NCBI RefSeq assembly: GCF_004122035.1
Contig: NZ_SAXA01000002.1
Location: forward strand, 62,001 to 126,000
Length of the DNA stretch: 64,000 bases
Direction: 5' to 3'
From: Ancylomarina salipaludis
GTDB lineage: Bacteria; Bacteroidota; Bacteroidia; Bacteroidales; Marinifilaceae
Shown one piece after another: positions 48,090 through 57,214 of this stretch. The notes under the pieces were generated by a model. That model was not told the origin of the DNA and did not search any database. It saw only the letters and a list, made by a program, of their open reading frames with translations. The stretch's first letter is position 1; each line of letters starts with the position of its first letter. A program made the position numbers and the translations under genes.

Positions 48090-48821
48090 TTAAGCTCGAT
48101 TGTATTTTCTAAAGTAGCTTCGAAGTTTCATTTTGATAACCCCCCATACGGCTTCGTTGAAGATACCACCGCTCATTTTTGATGTCCCTTCAGTTCGGTC
48201 AGTGAAAATAATAGGTACTTCGATAATGTTGAAACCATATTTCCAAGTGGTAAATTTCATTTCGATTTGGAAAGCATAACCAATGAAGCGAATTTTATTG
48301 AGTTCGATCGTTTCTAATACTTTTCGGGTATAACAAATAAAACCGGCTGTTGCATCGTGTACTTTCATGCCAGTTACAAATCTCACATATTTTGAAGCGA
48401 AATAAGACATTAGTACTCTTCCCATTGGCCAATTCACTACATTCACACCCGAAACGTAACGAGACCCAATAGCTAAGTCACCTCCCTGATTGGCACAGGC
48501 ATCATGCAAACGAATCAGATCTTCGGGGTTGTGTGAGAAATCAGCATCCATTTCAAAAACATAGTTGTAATGACGAGCTAAACACCATTTAAACCCATCA
48601 ATATAGGCTGTTCCCAATCCGAGTTTACCTTTACGTTCAAGTATATGAAGTTGAGAGAATTCTTTCTGTAAACCCTTCACAATATCAGCGGTTCCATCGG
48701 GAGAATTATCTTCTACAATTAGAATTTCAAAGTCAATATCCAGTGAGAAAACTTTCCTTATGATGGCTTCAATATTTTCTTTTTCGTTGTAGGTTGGAAT
48801 TATAACTATGCGATCAGTCAC
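48090..48821 (-). CDS. polyprenol-phosphate mannosyltransferase-like GT2
   Basis: The 243-residue product is a family 2 glycosyltransferase of the dolichol-phosphate mannose synthase type. Motifs are VIIPTYNEKENIEAI, ILIVEDNSPDGTADIV, the metal-binding MDADFSHNPEDLI (DxD), IGSRYVSGVNVVNWP and FITRTEGTS-like (FTDRTEGTSKMSGG). No C-terminal transmembrane pair is present, so it is the soluble, membrane-associated short form. It would transfer mannose or another sugar from a nucleotide to polyprenyl phosphate for glycan assembly or protein O-glycosylation. The true sugar is not determined by sequence. It is transcribed alone or with pyrC. Confidence 0.9.
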   Translation of the reverse strand: MTDRIVIIPTYNEKENIEAIIRKVFSLDIDFEILIVEDNSPDGTADIVKGLQKEFSQLHILERKGKLGLGTAYIDGFKWCLARHYNYVFEMDADFSHNPEDLIRLHDACANQGGDLAIGSRYVSGVNVVNWPMGRVLMSYFASKYVRFVTGMKVHDATAGFICYTRKVLETIELNKIRFIGYAFQIEMKFTTWKYGFNIIEVPIIFTDRTEGTSKMSGGIFNEAVWGVIKMKLRSYFRKYNRA

Positions 48822-48975
48822 TGAGTGAGAATTTAGAGTTAATTTTGATTTTGAACACGAATATAGTACATCTGTTTGATTTGCCCTCCTATGCTTCTGT
48901 TAAAAAGATAAAAAAGGAATTGTCGGTATATTTTAGACAGATGTTTTAAAGATTAAAATCAAATTTATTATTCTA

Positions 48976-49007
48976 TTGTGAAATCTAATCAATTAGATAT
49001 ATATTTG
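48976..49007 (+). promoter_or_regulatory. riboflavin operon promoter
   Basis: TTG (48976-48978), a 21-bp spacer and TATATTTG (49000-49007) fit the Bacteroidota consensus. Transcription would start near 49014, some 33 bases before the FMN riboswitch. Confidence 0.6.
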
Positions 49008-49046
49008 CATCGAAGCAAGCTTTAAAAGTCGCTTCAACATATTTAT

Positions 49047-49160
49047 TGTTTCTTCAGGGCAGGGTGAAATTCCCGACCGGCGGTGATAGTCCGCGAATCG
49101 AAAGATTGAACTGGTGTGATTCCAGTACCGACAGTAAAGTCTGGATGGGAGAAGAAAACA
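49047..49160 (+). ncRNA. FMN riboswitch (RFN element)
   Basis: The RFN core is unmistakable: AGGGCAGGGTGAAATTCCC, GACCGGCGGTGATAGTCCGC, GGTGTGATTCCAGTACCGAC and CAGTAAAGTCTGGATGGGAG. P1 is closed by TGTTTCTTC (49047-49055) with GAAGAAAACA (49151-49160, one bulged A). It binds flavin mononucleotide and is expected to turn off the riboflavin genes when FMN is high. A terminator follows at 49219-49261. Confidence 0.96.
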
Positions 49161-49218
49161 TGCATTAATTTGATTGATGTTTCCATTGGGATTAGTCTCA
49201 TTGGTTGATAATATTATT

Positions 49219-49261
49219 AAGCCCTGAATAGTAATGACTATTCGGGGCTTTTGTTGTTTTT
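49219..49261 (+). terminator. FMN riboswitch expression-platform terminator
   Basis: AAGCCCTGAATAG (49219-49231) pairs with CTATTCGGGGCTT (49238-49250, one G-T pair) and runs into TTTTGTTGTTTTT. It lies between the riboswitch and ribD, as expected for transcriptional control; the antiterminator partner was not identified with certainty. Confidence 0.8.
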
Positions 49262-49280
49262 GCTTAAAGCAGATTTTATT

Positions 49281-50390
49281 TTGAGAACAGATCAGGATTA
49301 TAAATACATGCAGCTGGCCTATAATTTGGCAAAGAAAGGATGTGGTGGCGTAAATCCCAATCCTTTGGTTGGTGCAGTGATTGTGAAAGATAATAAAATC
49401 ATAGGCGAAGGTTATCACGAAGTTTTTGGTGGACCTCATGCCGAGGTGAATGCGTTTCGTTCTGCAAAAGAATCCGTTGAAGGAGCGACTATGTATGTTA
49501 CTTTGGAGCCCTGTTCTCATTACGGGAAAACCCCACCTTGTGCTCAGGCAATTGTTGATAATAAAATTGCACGTGTCGTTATTGGGATGTTGGATCCGAA
49601 TCCTTTGGTTTCGGGGAGAGGTGTCAGGTTGCTGCAGGATGCTGGAATAGAAGTTGAGTCTGATTTCTTAAGCGCTGAACTGAGTCAGATGAATCGTGTT
49701 TTTCTAAAGTACATTCAAAGCAAATTGCCTTATGTTATTATGAAAACAGCGATGACTCTTGATGGGAAAATTGCCAGTCGAACAGGTGATTCGCGTTGGG
49801 TATCCAATGAGCAATCAAGAGCCAAGGTACATGAGTTGAGGAATGAATTGATGGCGATTATGGTTGGGCTTAATACGGTAATTGCTGATGACCCAATTTT
49901 AACGACTCGTTTGGCTGGTAATAAAAAAGGAAGAAATCCAATTCGAATTGTGGTGGATAGTCAAGCCAGAATTCCTTTGGAATCGAAAATATTAAACACG
50001 CCTGATGAGGCAAAAACCATTGTTGCTGTAAGTTCAAAAGCAGACACAGCAAAAATATCACAAATTGAGGCTTTGGGGAATGAAGTCTTATTCATTGGTG
50101 AAAAAAATGGGCGTGTCGATTTAAACGACCTCATGTTAAAATTAGGTGAGAAAGGAATTGACGGAATTCTTTTGGAAGGTGGAGCCACGCTTAATTATGC
50201 AGCACTGGAAGCCCAAATTGTGGATGAGGTGCATGCTTATATCGCGCCTAAAATAATTGGTGGGCATGCTGCTAAAACTCCAGTTGGTGGTGAAGGTATT
50301 GAACTGATGAAGGATGCAGTGAATTTGCAGAATATTCACTTTGAAAATATAGCCGATGACATTTTAGTGATTGGAGAAGTTGTCTATTAA
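49281..50390 (+). CDS. ribD: bifunctional riboflavin deaminase/reductase
   Basis: The product is about 369 residues. I choose TTG 49281 as start, giving MRTDQDYKYMQLAYNLA, which matches the usual RibD N-terminus (MxDexYM.rAl.LA). ATG 49308 would remove the first helix residues, and frames further upstream run into the terminator. The deaminase domain has GGPHAEVNAF and TLEPCSHYGKTPPC (zinc His-Cys-Cys). The reductase domain begins near 150 (VIMKTAMTLDGKIAS) and has LLEGGATLNYAAL. It catalyses the deamination and ribosyl-chain reduction steps after GTP cyclohydrolase II. It is the first gene of ribD-ribE-ribBA-ribH. Confidence 0.93.
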   Translation: MRTDQDYKYMQLAYNLAKKGCGGVNPNPLVGAVIVKDNKIIGEGYHEVFGGPHAEVNAFRSAKESVEGATMYVTLEPCSHYGKTPPCAQAIVDNKIARVVIGMLDPNPLVSGRGVRLLQDAGIEVESDFLSAELSQMNRVFLKYIQSKLPYVIMKTAMTLDGKIASRTGDSRWVSNEQSRAKVHELRNELMAIMVGLNTVIADDPILTTRLAGNKKGRNPIRIVVDSQARIPLESKILNTPDEAKTIVAVSSKADTAKISQIEALGNEVLFIGEKNGRVDLNDLMLKLGEKGIDGILLEGGATLNYAALEAQIVDEVHAYIAPKIIGGHAAKTPVGGEGIELMKDAVNLQNIHFENIADDILVIGEVVY

Positions 50391-50415
50391 GGTATAAAGG
50401 TAAATACAAGAGAGA

Positions 50416-51066
50416 ATGTTTACAGGACTGATAGAGGAAATAGGACATATTAAAGCCATGAAAAAGGGTGGTAATTCAATTCGTTTGACGGTTGCCGCAA
50501 ATAAAATCATGGATGATGTGAAATTAGGTGACAGCATCGCAACCAACGGCATTTGTTTGACGGTTGTTGATTTTGATTCGAATGGTTTTTCAGCAGATGT
50601 AATGCCTGAGACGATGAATCGTTCTAATTTTCATATGCAGAAAGCGGGGAGCCGTGTGAATTTAGAGAGAGCACTTCGTGTTGGTGACAGAATGGGTGGT
50701 CATATGGTCAGTGGTCATATCGATGGCGTAGGAGAGATTGTCTCTCAACAAAAAGATGATAATGCTATTTGGGTGAGTATTTCAGCACCAAAAAATATTC
50801 TGAAATATGTGATTGAAAAAGGTTCAATAGCTATTGACGGGATTAGTTTGACTGTTGCTTATGTGGACGAGAAGCTGTTTAAAGTTTCAATTATTCCCTT
50901 AACTCAGGATGACACCACTTTGGTTTCAAAGAAAATTGGAAGTTTAGTCAATCTCGAATGTGATATGACAGCAAAATACATTGAGAAATTCATGTTTCAT
51001 AAGGAGGAACCCAAGCGTGAAAGTAAGGTCAGCATGGATTTTTTAAAGGAAAATGGATTTCTATAG
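50416..51066 (+). CDS. ribE: riboflavin synthase alpha chain
   Basis: The 216-residue product starts with the diagnostic MFTGLIEEIG. It has two lumazine-binding barrels: one at about 1-97 (DSIATNGICLTVVDF) and one at about 98-195 (GGHMVSGHIDGVGEI, then GSIAIDGISLTVAYVDEKLF). It dismutates two 6,7-dimethyl-8-ribityllumazines to riboflavin as a trimer. A Lys/Glu-rich C-terminal tail follows. It is 25 bp after ribD and 84 bp before ribBA. Confidence 0.96.
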   Translation: MFTGLIEEIGHIKAMKKGGNSIRLTVAANKIMDDVKLGDSIATNGICLTVVDFDSNGFSADVMPETMNRSNFHMQKAGSRVNLERALRVGDRMGGHMVSGHIDGVGEIVSQQKDDNAIWVSISAPKNILKYVIEKGSIAIDGISLTVAYVDEKLFKVSIIPLTQDDTTLVSKKIGSLVNLECDMTAKYIEKFMFHKEEPKRESKVSMDFLKENGFL

Positions 51067-51150
51067 CCAAAAAAAATATCAGATAGTCTTTAAAATGGCT
51101 ATTCAAAAATATATAGTCAAATAACAATACAGAAATAACACTATACAGAG

Positions 51151-52374
51151 ATGAAATTTAATACAATTGAAGAAGCGATTGAAGATATCAAAGCTGGGAA
51201 AATGATTGTAGTGGTTGATGATGAGGATCGTGAAAATGAAGGTGATTTGTTGATGGCTGCCGAAATGGTAACGCCGGAGGCAATTAACTTTATGGCTCGT
51301 CAAGCTGGAGGTTTAATTTGTATGCCAATTATTCAGGAGCGTTTAGATGAGCTGAATATTGATATGATGGTTCAAAAGAATACTGACGCAAAGCAAACTG
51401 CTTTTACGGTAAGTATTGATGCTGCTGATTGTACAACAGGTATTTCGGCTCACGAAAGAGCGCATACCATTCAGTTGGTTGTTGATCCTAAAGCTAAGGC
51501 TGACGATTTCACTCGTCCGGGACATATCTTTCCTTTGGTTGCTCGTAAAAATGGGGTGTTGGTTCGTGCCGGTCATACCGAAGCGGCTGTTGATTTAGCC
51601 CGAATGGCTGGTTTGTATCCTGCAGGTGTTATTTGTGAAATCATGAATGATGACGGGACTATGGCTCGTGTGCCTCAGTTGCGCGAGTATATCAAGAAGC
51701 ATAATCTGAAGATGATTACCATTGCGGATTTGATTGAATATCGTCGTCAGACAGAGTCGATGATTGAGAAAATTACAGAAACAGCAATGCCGACCAAGCA
51801 TGGTGAGTTTAGAGCTCATGGCTATGTAAATAAAATTACGGGTGAGCATCATGTTGCTCTTGTAAAAGGTGAGGTGAATGGTGATTCTGAAGTTTTAGTT
51901 CGGGTTCATTCTGAATGTTTAACCGGAGACGCGTTTGGATCGATGCGTTGCGATTGTGGCGATCAGTTACAGGAAGCCTTACGTCGTATCGAAGAGGAAG
52001 GCCAAGGTGTTTTATTGTACATGCGTCAGGAAGGTCGTGGAATTGGTTTGATCAATAAATTGAAGGCGTATCAATTGCAGGATGAAGGCTTGGATACAGT
52101 TGAAGCAAATCTGGCTTTGGGTTTTAAAGCTGATTTACGTGATTATGGTATTGGAGCAGCTATTTTATCAGATTTGGGTATCAAAAAGCTGAGATTGATG
52201 ACGAATAATCCGTTAAAGATTGCGGGTCTGAAAGGTTATAACCTCGAAGTTGTGGGGCGTGAAGAAATCGAAATGACTTGCCACGAAAAGAATGAATTTT
52301 ATATGCATACCAAGATGGAAAAGATGGGACACATCTTACATCAGGATGTTAAATGGAATCAAGTAAATAAATAA
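51151..52374 (+). CDS. ribBA: bifunctional DHBP synthase / GTP cyclohydrolase II
   Basis: The 407-residue product is a fusion. The N-terminal DHBP synthase half (about 1-200) has [18 protein letters not shown], the catalytic acid loop, and [16 protein letters not shown] with [12 protein letters not shown]. The C-terminal GTP cyclohydrolase II half (about 208-400) has the zinc site [18 protein letters not shown] and the GTP-binding [18 protein letters not shown]. It supplies both branches of riboflavin synthesis, from ribulose 5-phosphate and from GTP. Both halves keep their key residues. Confidence 0.97.
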   Translation: MKFNTIEEAIEDIKAGKMIVVVDDEDRENEGDLLMAAEMVTPEAINFMARQAGGLICMPIIQERLDELNIDMMVQKNTDAKQTAFTVSIDAADCTTGISAHERAHTIQLVVDPKAKADDFTRPGHIFPLVARKNGVLVRAGHTEAAVDLARMAGLYPAGVICEIMNDDGTMARVPQLREYIKKHNLKMITIADLIEYRRQTESMIEKITETAMPTKHGEFRAHGYVNKITGEHHVALVKGEVNGDSEVLVRVHSECLTGDAFGSMRCDCGDQLQEALRRIEEEGQGVLLYMRQEGRGIGLINKLKAYQLQDEGLDTVEANLALGFKADLRDYGIGAAILSDLGIKKLRLMTNNPLKIAGLKGYNLEVVGREEIEMTCHEKNEFYMHTKMEKMGHILHQDVKWNQVNK

Positions 52375-52407
52375 AATAAGTAGACATATATTTCAAATCT
52401 TAAGAAG

Positions 52408-52869
52408 ATGAATACAATTGAAGGAAATTTAATTGCAAAAGGTTTAAAGTTTGGTATTGTTGCTGGACGTTTTAACGAATTTATTGGAGGAAAACTTTTA
52501 GAAGGTGCGATTGATGCGATTAAGCGTCACGGTGCTTCTGAAGACGATGTTGATCTGGCTTGGGTACCAGGAGCATTCGAAATTCCATTGGTTGCTAAGC
52601 GTATGGCTAAGTCTGGAAAATACGATGCCGTAATCTGTTTAGGAGCGGTAATCAAAGGTTCGACACCACATTTCGAATATGTTTCGGGTGAGGTAACCAA
52701 AGGTGTTGCTAGTGTTTCATTAGATCAGGAAGTTCCTGTCATTTTTGGCGTGTTAACAACTGATAGTATTGAGCAAGCAATTGAGCGTGCAGGAACAAAG
52801 GCTGGAAACAAAGGTTTCGAAGCAGCTGTATCTGCAATTGAAATGGCTAATTTATTAAAGCAGCTTTAA
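52408..52869 (+). CDS. ribH: 6,7-dimethyl-8-ribityllumazine synthase
   Basis: The 153-residue product is lumazine synthase, which condenses the RibBA and RibD products. Active-site segments are [49 protein letters not shown] (catalytic His) and [17 protein letters not shown]. It forms icosahedral or pentameric assemblies in the family. It closes the operon 33 bp after ribBA, so the whole pathway to riboflavin is encoded here. A strong terminator follows. Confidence 0.97.
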   Translation: MNTIEGNLIAKGLKFGIVAGRFNEFIGGKLLEGAIDAIKRHGASEDDVDLAWVPGAFEIPLVAKRMAKSGKYDAVICLGAVIKGSTPHFEYVSGEVTKGVASVSLDQEVPVIFGVLTTDSIEQAIERAGTKAGNKGFEAAVSAIEMANLLKQL

Positions 52870-52902
52870 TAAAAAGGTTTTTTAACTGAATCACAATCAC
52901 AG

Positions 52903-52937
52903 AAAAGAGCACTTGAGAAATCTGGTGCTCTTTTTTT
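52903..52937 (+). terminator. riboflavin operon terminator
   Basis: A 10-bp stem (AAAAGAGCAC / GTGCTCTTTT) with a 12-base loop ends in seven T, 34 bp past ribH. Confidence 0.88.
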
Positions 52938-52973
52938 ATGGATTTGTTTCGTTCTGAAATAGGTTGATTAGTC

Positions 52974-53624
52974 TTAATGATTCAAACTTGAGATGTCAAA
53001 ATCACTCATGCTTTTTAGAACCTGATCGGCTATCACAAATCGGGCTAAATTATTGGCTTTTGTATCTGGTATAGCAACACATTTCATATTTGCAGCAAGG
53101 GCTGCAATCACACCATGAAAAGAATCTTCCAATACCAAACATTCAGATGGAGGGACGCCCAACATTTTAGCTGTGGTAATAAAAATCTGTGGGTGAGGTT
53201 TGCCATATTCTTCAAATTGAGCCGAGTGTACAACCTCAAAATAGGATTCAATATCAAGCTTTTTCAATACGGCCTTAATTATTCTTAGATTGGAAGAAGA
53301 TGCCAATCCAATTTTATAATTCTGTTTTTTTAAGTCCTCCAGGGTCTTTTTCACTCCGGATAAGGCAAGGCCCCTTTCCAATACAAGTTCAATAACACCA
53401 TTCACAATTTCTTCGGCGGTTTCTTCTTGTGTTTTATCTTGATTCGGGAATCTTGAATATATAATAGCTACAACTTCGTCGATTCGTTTCCCCATGAAGC
53501 TTTCAAAATCATTTTCATTTAGGTTTATACCCCGTTTTGAGAATAAATTCTTTTGACTCATGCGCCAAAAGGGTTCTGAATCAATCAATAACCCATCCAT
53601 ATCGAAAATTACAGCCTTAATCAT
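52974..53624 (-). CDS. HAD phosphatase of the hexitol/2-deoxyglucose-6-phosphatase type
   Basis: The product is 216 residues from ATG 53624 (MIKAVIFDMDGLLIDSEPFW); the frame extends 13 codons upstream without support. Motif I is FDMDGLLIDSEP, motif II Ser is in GLASSSNLRII, motif III Lys is in EYGKPHPQIF, and motif IV is LVLEDSFHGVIAA. A cap helix bundle lies between motifs I and II (FWRMSQKNLFSKRGI). The overall pattern resembles E. coli YniC/HxpB and beta-phosphoglucomutases. It probably hydrolyses a sugar or hexitol phosphate. It is divergent from gldA. Confidence 0.88.
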   Translation of the reverse strand: MIKAVIFDMDGLLIDSEPFWRMSQKNLFSKRGINLNENDFESFMGKRIDEVVAIIYSRFPNQDKTQEETAEEIVNGVIELVLERGLALSGVKKTLEDLKKQNYKIGLASSSNLRIIKAVLKKLDIESYFEVVHSAQFEEYGKPHPQIFITTAKMLGVPPSECLVLEDSFHGVIAALAANMKCVAIPDTKANNLARFVIADQVLKSMSDFDISSLNH

Positions 53625-53651
53625 TCTGATTTGTGTTGATTTAATTGTTTG

Positions 53652-53659
53652 CAAAAATA
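53652..53659 (-). promoter_or_regulatory. candidate -7 box for the HAD gene
   Basis: TATTTTTG on the minus strand matches the -7 consensus 28 bp upstream of the ATG. A TTG lies 16 bp further upstream, slightly short of the usual spacing. Confidence 0.35.
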
Positions 53660-53795
53660 GCACTAAAATTCAGGACAAGAGCTTTAGTTTTTATGAATTG
53701 CTTATCTTGCATACTTTTCGTGCGTCATTTTGTTATTTTAAACATTAAAAGAGAAAATTTACCGTTAATCTATGTTAAAACGAGGCGTTTAAATA

Positions 53796-53824
53796 TTGAT
53801 GAGGAGGGTAATTTTTTATTTTTG
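53796..53824 (+). promoter_or_regulatory. gldA promoter
   Basis: TTG (53796-53798), an 18-bp spacer and TATTTTTG (53817-53824) fit the Bacteroidota consensus. The predicted start near 53831 leaves about 15 bases before the gldA ATG. Confidence 0.5.
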
Positions 53825-53845
53825 TTAAAATCATTTGTACTTTTT

Positions 53846-54775
53846 ATGGATATTGTTGTTGAACATCTTACTAAACGTTACGGCCCCCAAAAAGCGGTTG
53901 ATAACATATCATTTAGAGTGAAAGCTGGCGAAGTTCTGGGATTTTTAGGTCCCAATGGTGCTGGAAAAACAACTACAATGAAAGTCCTTTCGTGTTTTAT
54001 TTCGCCTGAGGAAGGTGATGTTAAAATAGGAGGTTATTCCATTCATGAGCATCCCGAAAAGATCAAGAAACATATTGGTTATTTGCCTGAGAATAATCCC
54101 TTGTATCAGGATATGAATATTATCGATTTTCTTGAGTTTATAGCCAAGATTCACGAAATTCCGAAGCATCTCATTCAAGAACGATTGCTCGATATGGTAA
54201 AAGTTTGTGGGCTGGAAGGTGAAAAACACAAGTTGATTCGGGAACTTTCAAAAGGCTATCAGCAGCGGGTTGGTTTGGCACAGGCTTTAATTCATGATCC
54301 TGATATATTAATCCTCGATGAGCCTACAACAGGTTTGGATCCCAATCAAATTGTTGAAATCCGTGAGTTAATTAGGCGAATTGGTAAAGAGAAAACTGTT
54401 ATTCTGAGTTCCCATATTTTAGCTGAGGTGGAAGCTACCTGTGATCGGATCTTGATAATTAATAACGGACGGGTTGTTGTGGATGGAACTGCTGAAGAAA
54501 TGAGAAAGCAGGCACAAGGTAATGAGATTTTAAAACTGGGAGTCTCTGGTGGTGAAATCAATGATATTTTCGAAAAAATTATGGATATTGACAGTGTCGA
54601 GACGGTTGATTTTATTGATTTTGAGAATCAACTTTTTGAAGTTCAGTCTTATCCGGATATGTCATCGATAAAAGCAATTTTTGACACCTGTGTCGCAAAC
54701 AAGTTTTACATTACGGAGTTAACGCCAATTGAAACAAAACTCGAAGATATATTCAGAAAACTAACCACTCATTAG
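53846..54775 (+). CDS. gldA: gliding-associated ABC transporter ATPase GldA
   Basis: The product is 309 residues from ATG 53846 (MDIVVEHLTKRYGPQKAVDN); upstream in-frame codons overlap the divergent gene's leader and are not family-like. It has Walker A GPNGAGKTTTMK, Q-loop YLPENNPLY, signature LSKGYQQRVGLAQAL, Walker B ILILDEPTTGLDP and switch HILAEVE. The C-terminal 80 residues (LTPIETKLEDIFRKL) are typical of GldA. With GldF and GldG it forms an ABC transporter, needed for gliding in some Flavobacteria though absent from many gliders. The substrate is unknown. Confidence 0.92.
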   Translation: MDIVVEHLTKRYGPQKAVDNISFRVKAGEVLGFLGPNGAGKTTTMKVLSCFISPEEGDVKIGGYSIHEHPEKIKKHIGYLPENNPLYQDMNIIDFLEFIAKIHEIPKHLIQERLLDMVKVCGLEGEKHKLIRELSKGYQQRVGLAQALIHDPDILILDEPTTGLDPNQIVEIRELIRRIGKEKTVILSSHILAEVEATCDRILIINNGRVVVDGTAEEMRKQAQGNEILKLGVSGGEINDIFEKIMDIDSVETVDFIDFENQLFEVQSYPDMSSIKAIFDTCVANKFYITELTPIETKLEDIFRKLTTH

Positions 54776-54816
54776 TTTTTATTTCATAAGTTTTAAATTT
54801 AAATCGAAGCTTTAAT

Positions 54817-55542
54817 ATGAATCAAATTATTCAAATAGCAAAGCGTGAGTTGGCTGGTTTTTTTGACTCGCTGATGGGCTATGTTTTAATCATCATGTTT
54901 CTGGGGTTTAGTGGATTTTTCACTTGGATTTATGGTGATGATATTTTCTTCATAGGTGAAGCAAACCTAAGCATCTTTTTTAAGGTTGCGTATTGGTCAC
55001 TTTTCTTTTTTATTCCATCCCTTACAATGAGATCTTTAACCGGAGAATTGCGAGGTGGAACGCTGGAACTATTGCTGACTAAGCCTATTAGTTACTGGCA
55101 ACTGATTCTAGGTAAATTTACATCAACTTTTGTGCTTATATCAATGGCTCTTGCCCCCAGTATCATCTATTACCTGAGTTTGTGGTCAATAGGTTCAGTT
55201 GATCATCCTGCTATTATTTTGGGGTATTTGGGATTGTTGATGATGAGCATGTGTTATATCGCTTTGGGAATCTTTTGTTCGAGTATAACTGAGAGTCCTA
55301 TTATTGCACTTTTGAGTACTTTGTTTATTGGTATTTTCTTTCATCAAATTTTTGAAACGGTAGCCAGTTCAAGTGTGGGATTGGCTGGAAGTATTTTTAG
55401 TTCTTTGAGTATGTATACACATTTTGAATCCATATCAAGAGGGATTTTTGATCTTCAGGATTTCATTTATTTCTTTTCGATGATCATTTTTGGTTTGTAT
55501 GCATCCAGAGAAATATTGGTGTCTCGCAATTTGAAAGCTTAA
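54817..55542 (+). CDS. gldF: ABC transporter permease GldF
   Basis: The 241-residue product has about six hydrophobic segments, starting with MNQIIQIAKRELAGFFDSLM and GYVLIIMFLGFSGFFTW. A typical ABC-2 permease element, RGGTLELLLTKPISYWQLIL, lies at about 85-105. It is directly between gldA (41 bp) and gldG (12 bp), which identifies it as GldF rather than a general ABC-2 permease. It would form the membrane pore of the complex. Confidence 0.93.
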   Translation: MNQIIQIAKRELAGFFDSLMGYVLIIMFLGFSGFFTWIYGDDIFFIGEANLSIFFKVAYWSLFFFIPSLTMRSLTGELRGGTLELLLTKPISYWQLILGKFTSTFVLISMALAPSIIYYLSLWSIGSVDHPAIILGYLGLLMMSMCYIALGIFCSSITESPIIALLSTLFIGIFFHQIFETVASSSVGLAGSIFSSLSMYTHFESISRGIFDLQDFIYFFSMIIFGLYASREILVSRNLKA

Positions 55543-55554
55543 TTGAATTTATAG

Positions 55555-57069
55555 ATGAAATTTAAAGATAACGTTGTTACCCGTCTGATTTTTGTTCTGT
55601 CATGTTTAATTGTTTTAAACATTCTATCGTCATATTTTTTCTTCCGTGTTGATTTTACTGCTGACAAGCGTTATACGCTTGATAAAGTAACAAAGCGAAT
55701 CTTGAGTGAAGTAAAGGATCCTATTATTATTACAATGTATGTATCTGAGGATTTACCTCCGGATATCAGCAGGACTATACGGGATTTTAAACATCTGCTT
55801 ACAGAATATAATGCGCACAGTAAGAGGCGTATTGAGATAGAGGAAGTGAATCCAAATTCAAACGAAGAACTGGAAATGAAGGCCATTGAAGTTGGGATTC
55901 ACCCAGTGCCTTTGGAAGTGAGAGAGAAGGATCAGGTGAAAGTTCAAAAGGTCTTTTTAGGCCTGGTTATTCAAGTTGGTGATAAATCTGAAACAATACC
56001 TTTGATTCAGCCTGGAATTGCGATGGAATACAATTTGTCAACTCTTATAAAGCGATTAACTATTCAAAATAAACCAAAGATCGGTTATATTGTTGGACAT
56101 GGAGAACCTGTACTGTCTACACTCAACCAAATGACCAAGGAGCTTTCAGTTTTATACGATCTTAAAACGATAGATCTGAATACGCGTATGGATTTGAGTG
56201 AATACAAGGCTATCATGATATTATCCCCTTTTGAAGAAATAAAATCGAGAGAATTTAGGCGTTTAGATAATTATCTGGCTACCGGAGGCGGTATTTTTGT
56301 TGGTATCGATCGAGTTAATGGCATTTTAAATCATGGGATTGGTGTGGGTGTAAATACGAATCTTGAAACCTGGCTCGAGGAAAAAGGTATTTTAGTTGAA
56401 GATGCTTTTATTGTTGACAAAAAGTGCAGTACGGTAACTGTTCAGGAAAAAAGTTATTTTTCTTATCCTCAGCAATACAATTTTCCTTATTTACCCCTTA
56501 TTACAGAGTTTTCTGATCATAGTGTTACCGATGGTATTGAAGCTATGATTTTACAATTTGCCAGTCCGCTGAAATATGTGGGCGATTCTAGTTTGGTTTA
56601 TCATGAGTTGGCCTGGACATCGGATATGTCTGGAAAACTGAAAGCGCCTGTGAGTTTCAATATTGGTCAGATTTGGCGTCCAAGTGATTTCTTATATCCC
56701 AGACAAACAGTTGCAGCAGCACTTCATGGTCACATTGTTAGTGATCAGGAAGCCCGGCTTTGTGTTATAGGTGATGGAAACTTTATTGTCAACGGCGTTG
56801 GTGATCAGAAGATTACCATTCAGCCTGATAACATTAATTTTGTTGCAAATGCAATTGATTGGCTGAGTGACGATTCGGGCTTAATGAGTTTAAGAACTAA
56901 GGGCGTTCAATCCCGTCCTTTGAAAGAATTAACGGATTCAAAAGTATTGTTTATTAAGTATTTCAATTTCTTATTCCCTTTGCTTTTAGTTGTTATTCAT
57001 GGTTTATTTCAATTTCGACGCAGAAGTTTGAAACGAACCCGATTGATGAGACATGGTGTTGTTAAGTAG
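55555..57069 (+). CDS. gldG: gliding-associated ABC transporter component GldG
   Basis: The 504-residue product has one N-terminal membrane helix (FVLSCLIVLNILSSYFF) and one near the C-terminus (YFNFLFPLLLVVIHGLFQF), with a large extracytoplasmic ABC-type_uns/DUF domain between them. RVDFTADKRYTLDKVT follows the first helix, as in GldG and its eukaryotic IFT52-like relatives, and IGYIVGHGEPVLSTLN and GGGIFVGIDRVNG are typical core strands. It likely serves as the substrate-interacting subunit of the GldA-GldF transporter. The three genes are tightly spaced and run in the same direction. Confidence 0.92.
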   Translation: MKFKDNVVTRLIFVLSCLIVLNILSSYFFFRVDFTADKRYTLDKVTKRILSEVKDPIIITMYVSEDLPPDISRTIRDFKHLLTEYNAHSKRRIEIEEVNPNSNEELEMKAIEVGIHPVPLEVREKDQVKVQKVFLGLVIQVGDKSETIPLIQPGIAMEYNLSTLIKRLTIQNKPKIGYIVGHGEPVLSTLNQMTKELSVLYDLKTIDLNTRMDLSEYKAIMILSPFEEIKSREFRRLDNYLATGGGIFVGIDRVNGILNHGIGVGVNTNLETWLEEKGILVEDAFIVDKKCSTVTVQEKSYFSYPQQYNFPYLPLITEFSDHSVTDGIEAMILQFASPLKYVGDSSLVYHELAWTSDMSGKLKAPVSFNIGQIWRPSDFLYPRQTVAAALHGHIVSDQEARLCVIGDGNFIVNGVGDQKITIQPDNINFVANAIDWLSDDSGLMSLRTKGVQSRPLKELTDSKVLFIKYFNFLFPLLLVVIHGLFQFRRRSLKRTRLMRHGVVK

Positions 57070-57214
57070 ATTAATCGGCATTATTAAGTTTGATAAATCA
57101 TAAACTTGTGACCTGTCCTGAGAGAAGGAGTTGGGCTTGATATCGGCGTTTTAGCCGTCAAATTAAACTAATTTGTAGTACCTTTATCCTCTAAGTAAAG
57201 AAAAAATACAGAGA

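Noticed and set aside
57137-57161. Hairpin upstream of cysH as a known riboswitch
   Set aside because: The stem is short and bulged and lacks any recognisable aptamer core such as the SAM or cobalamin motifs.
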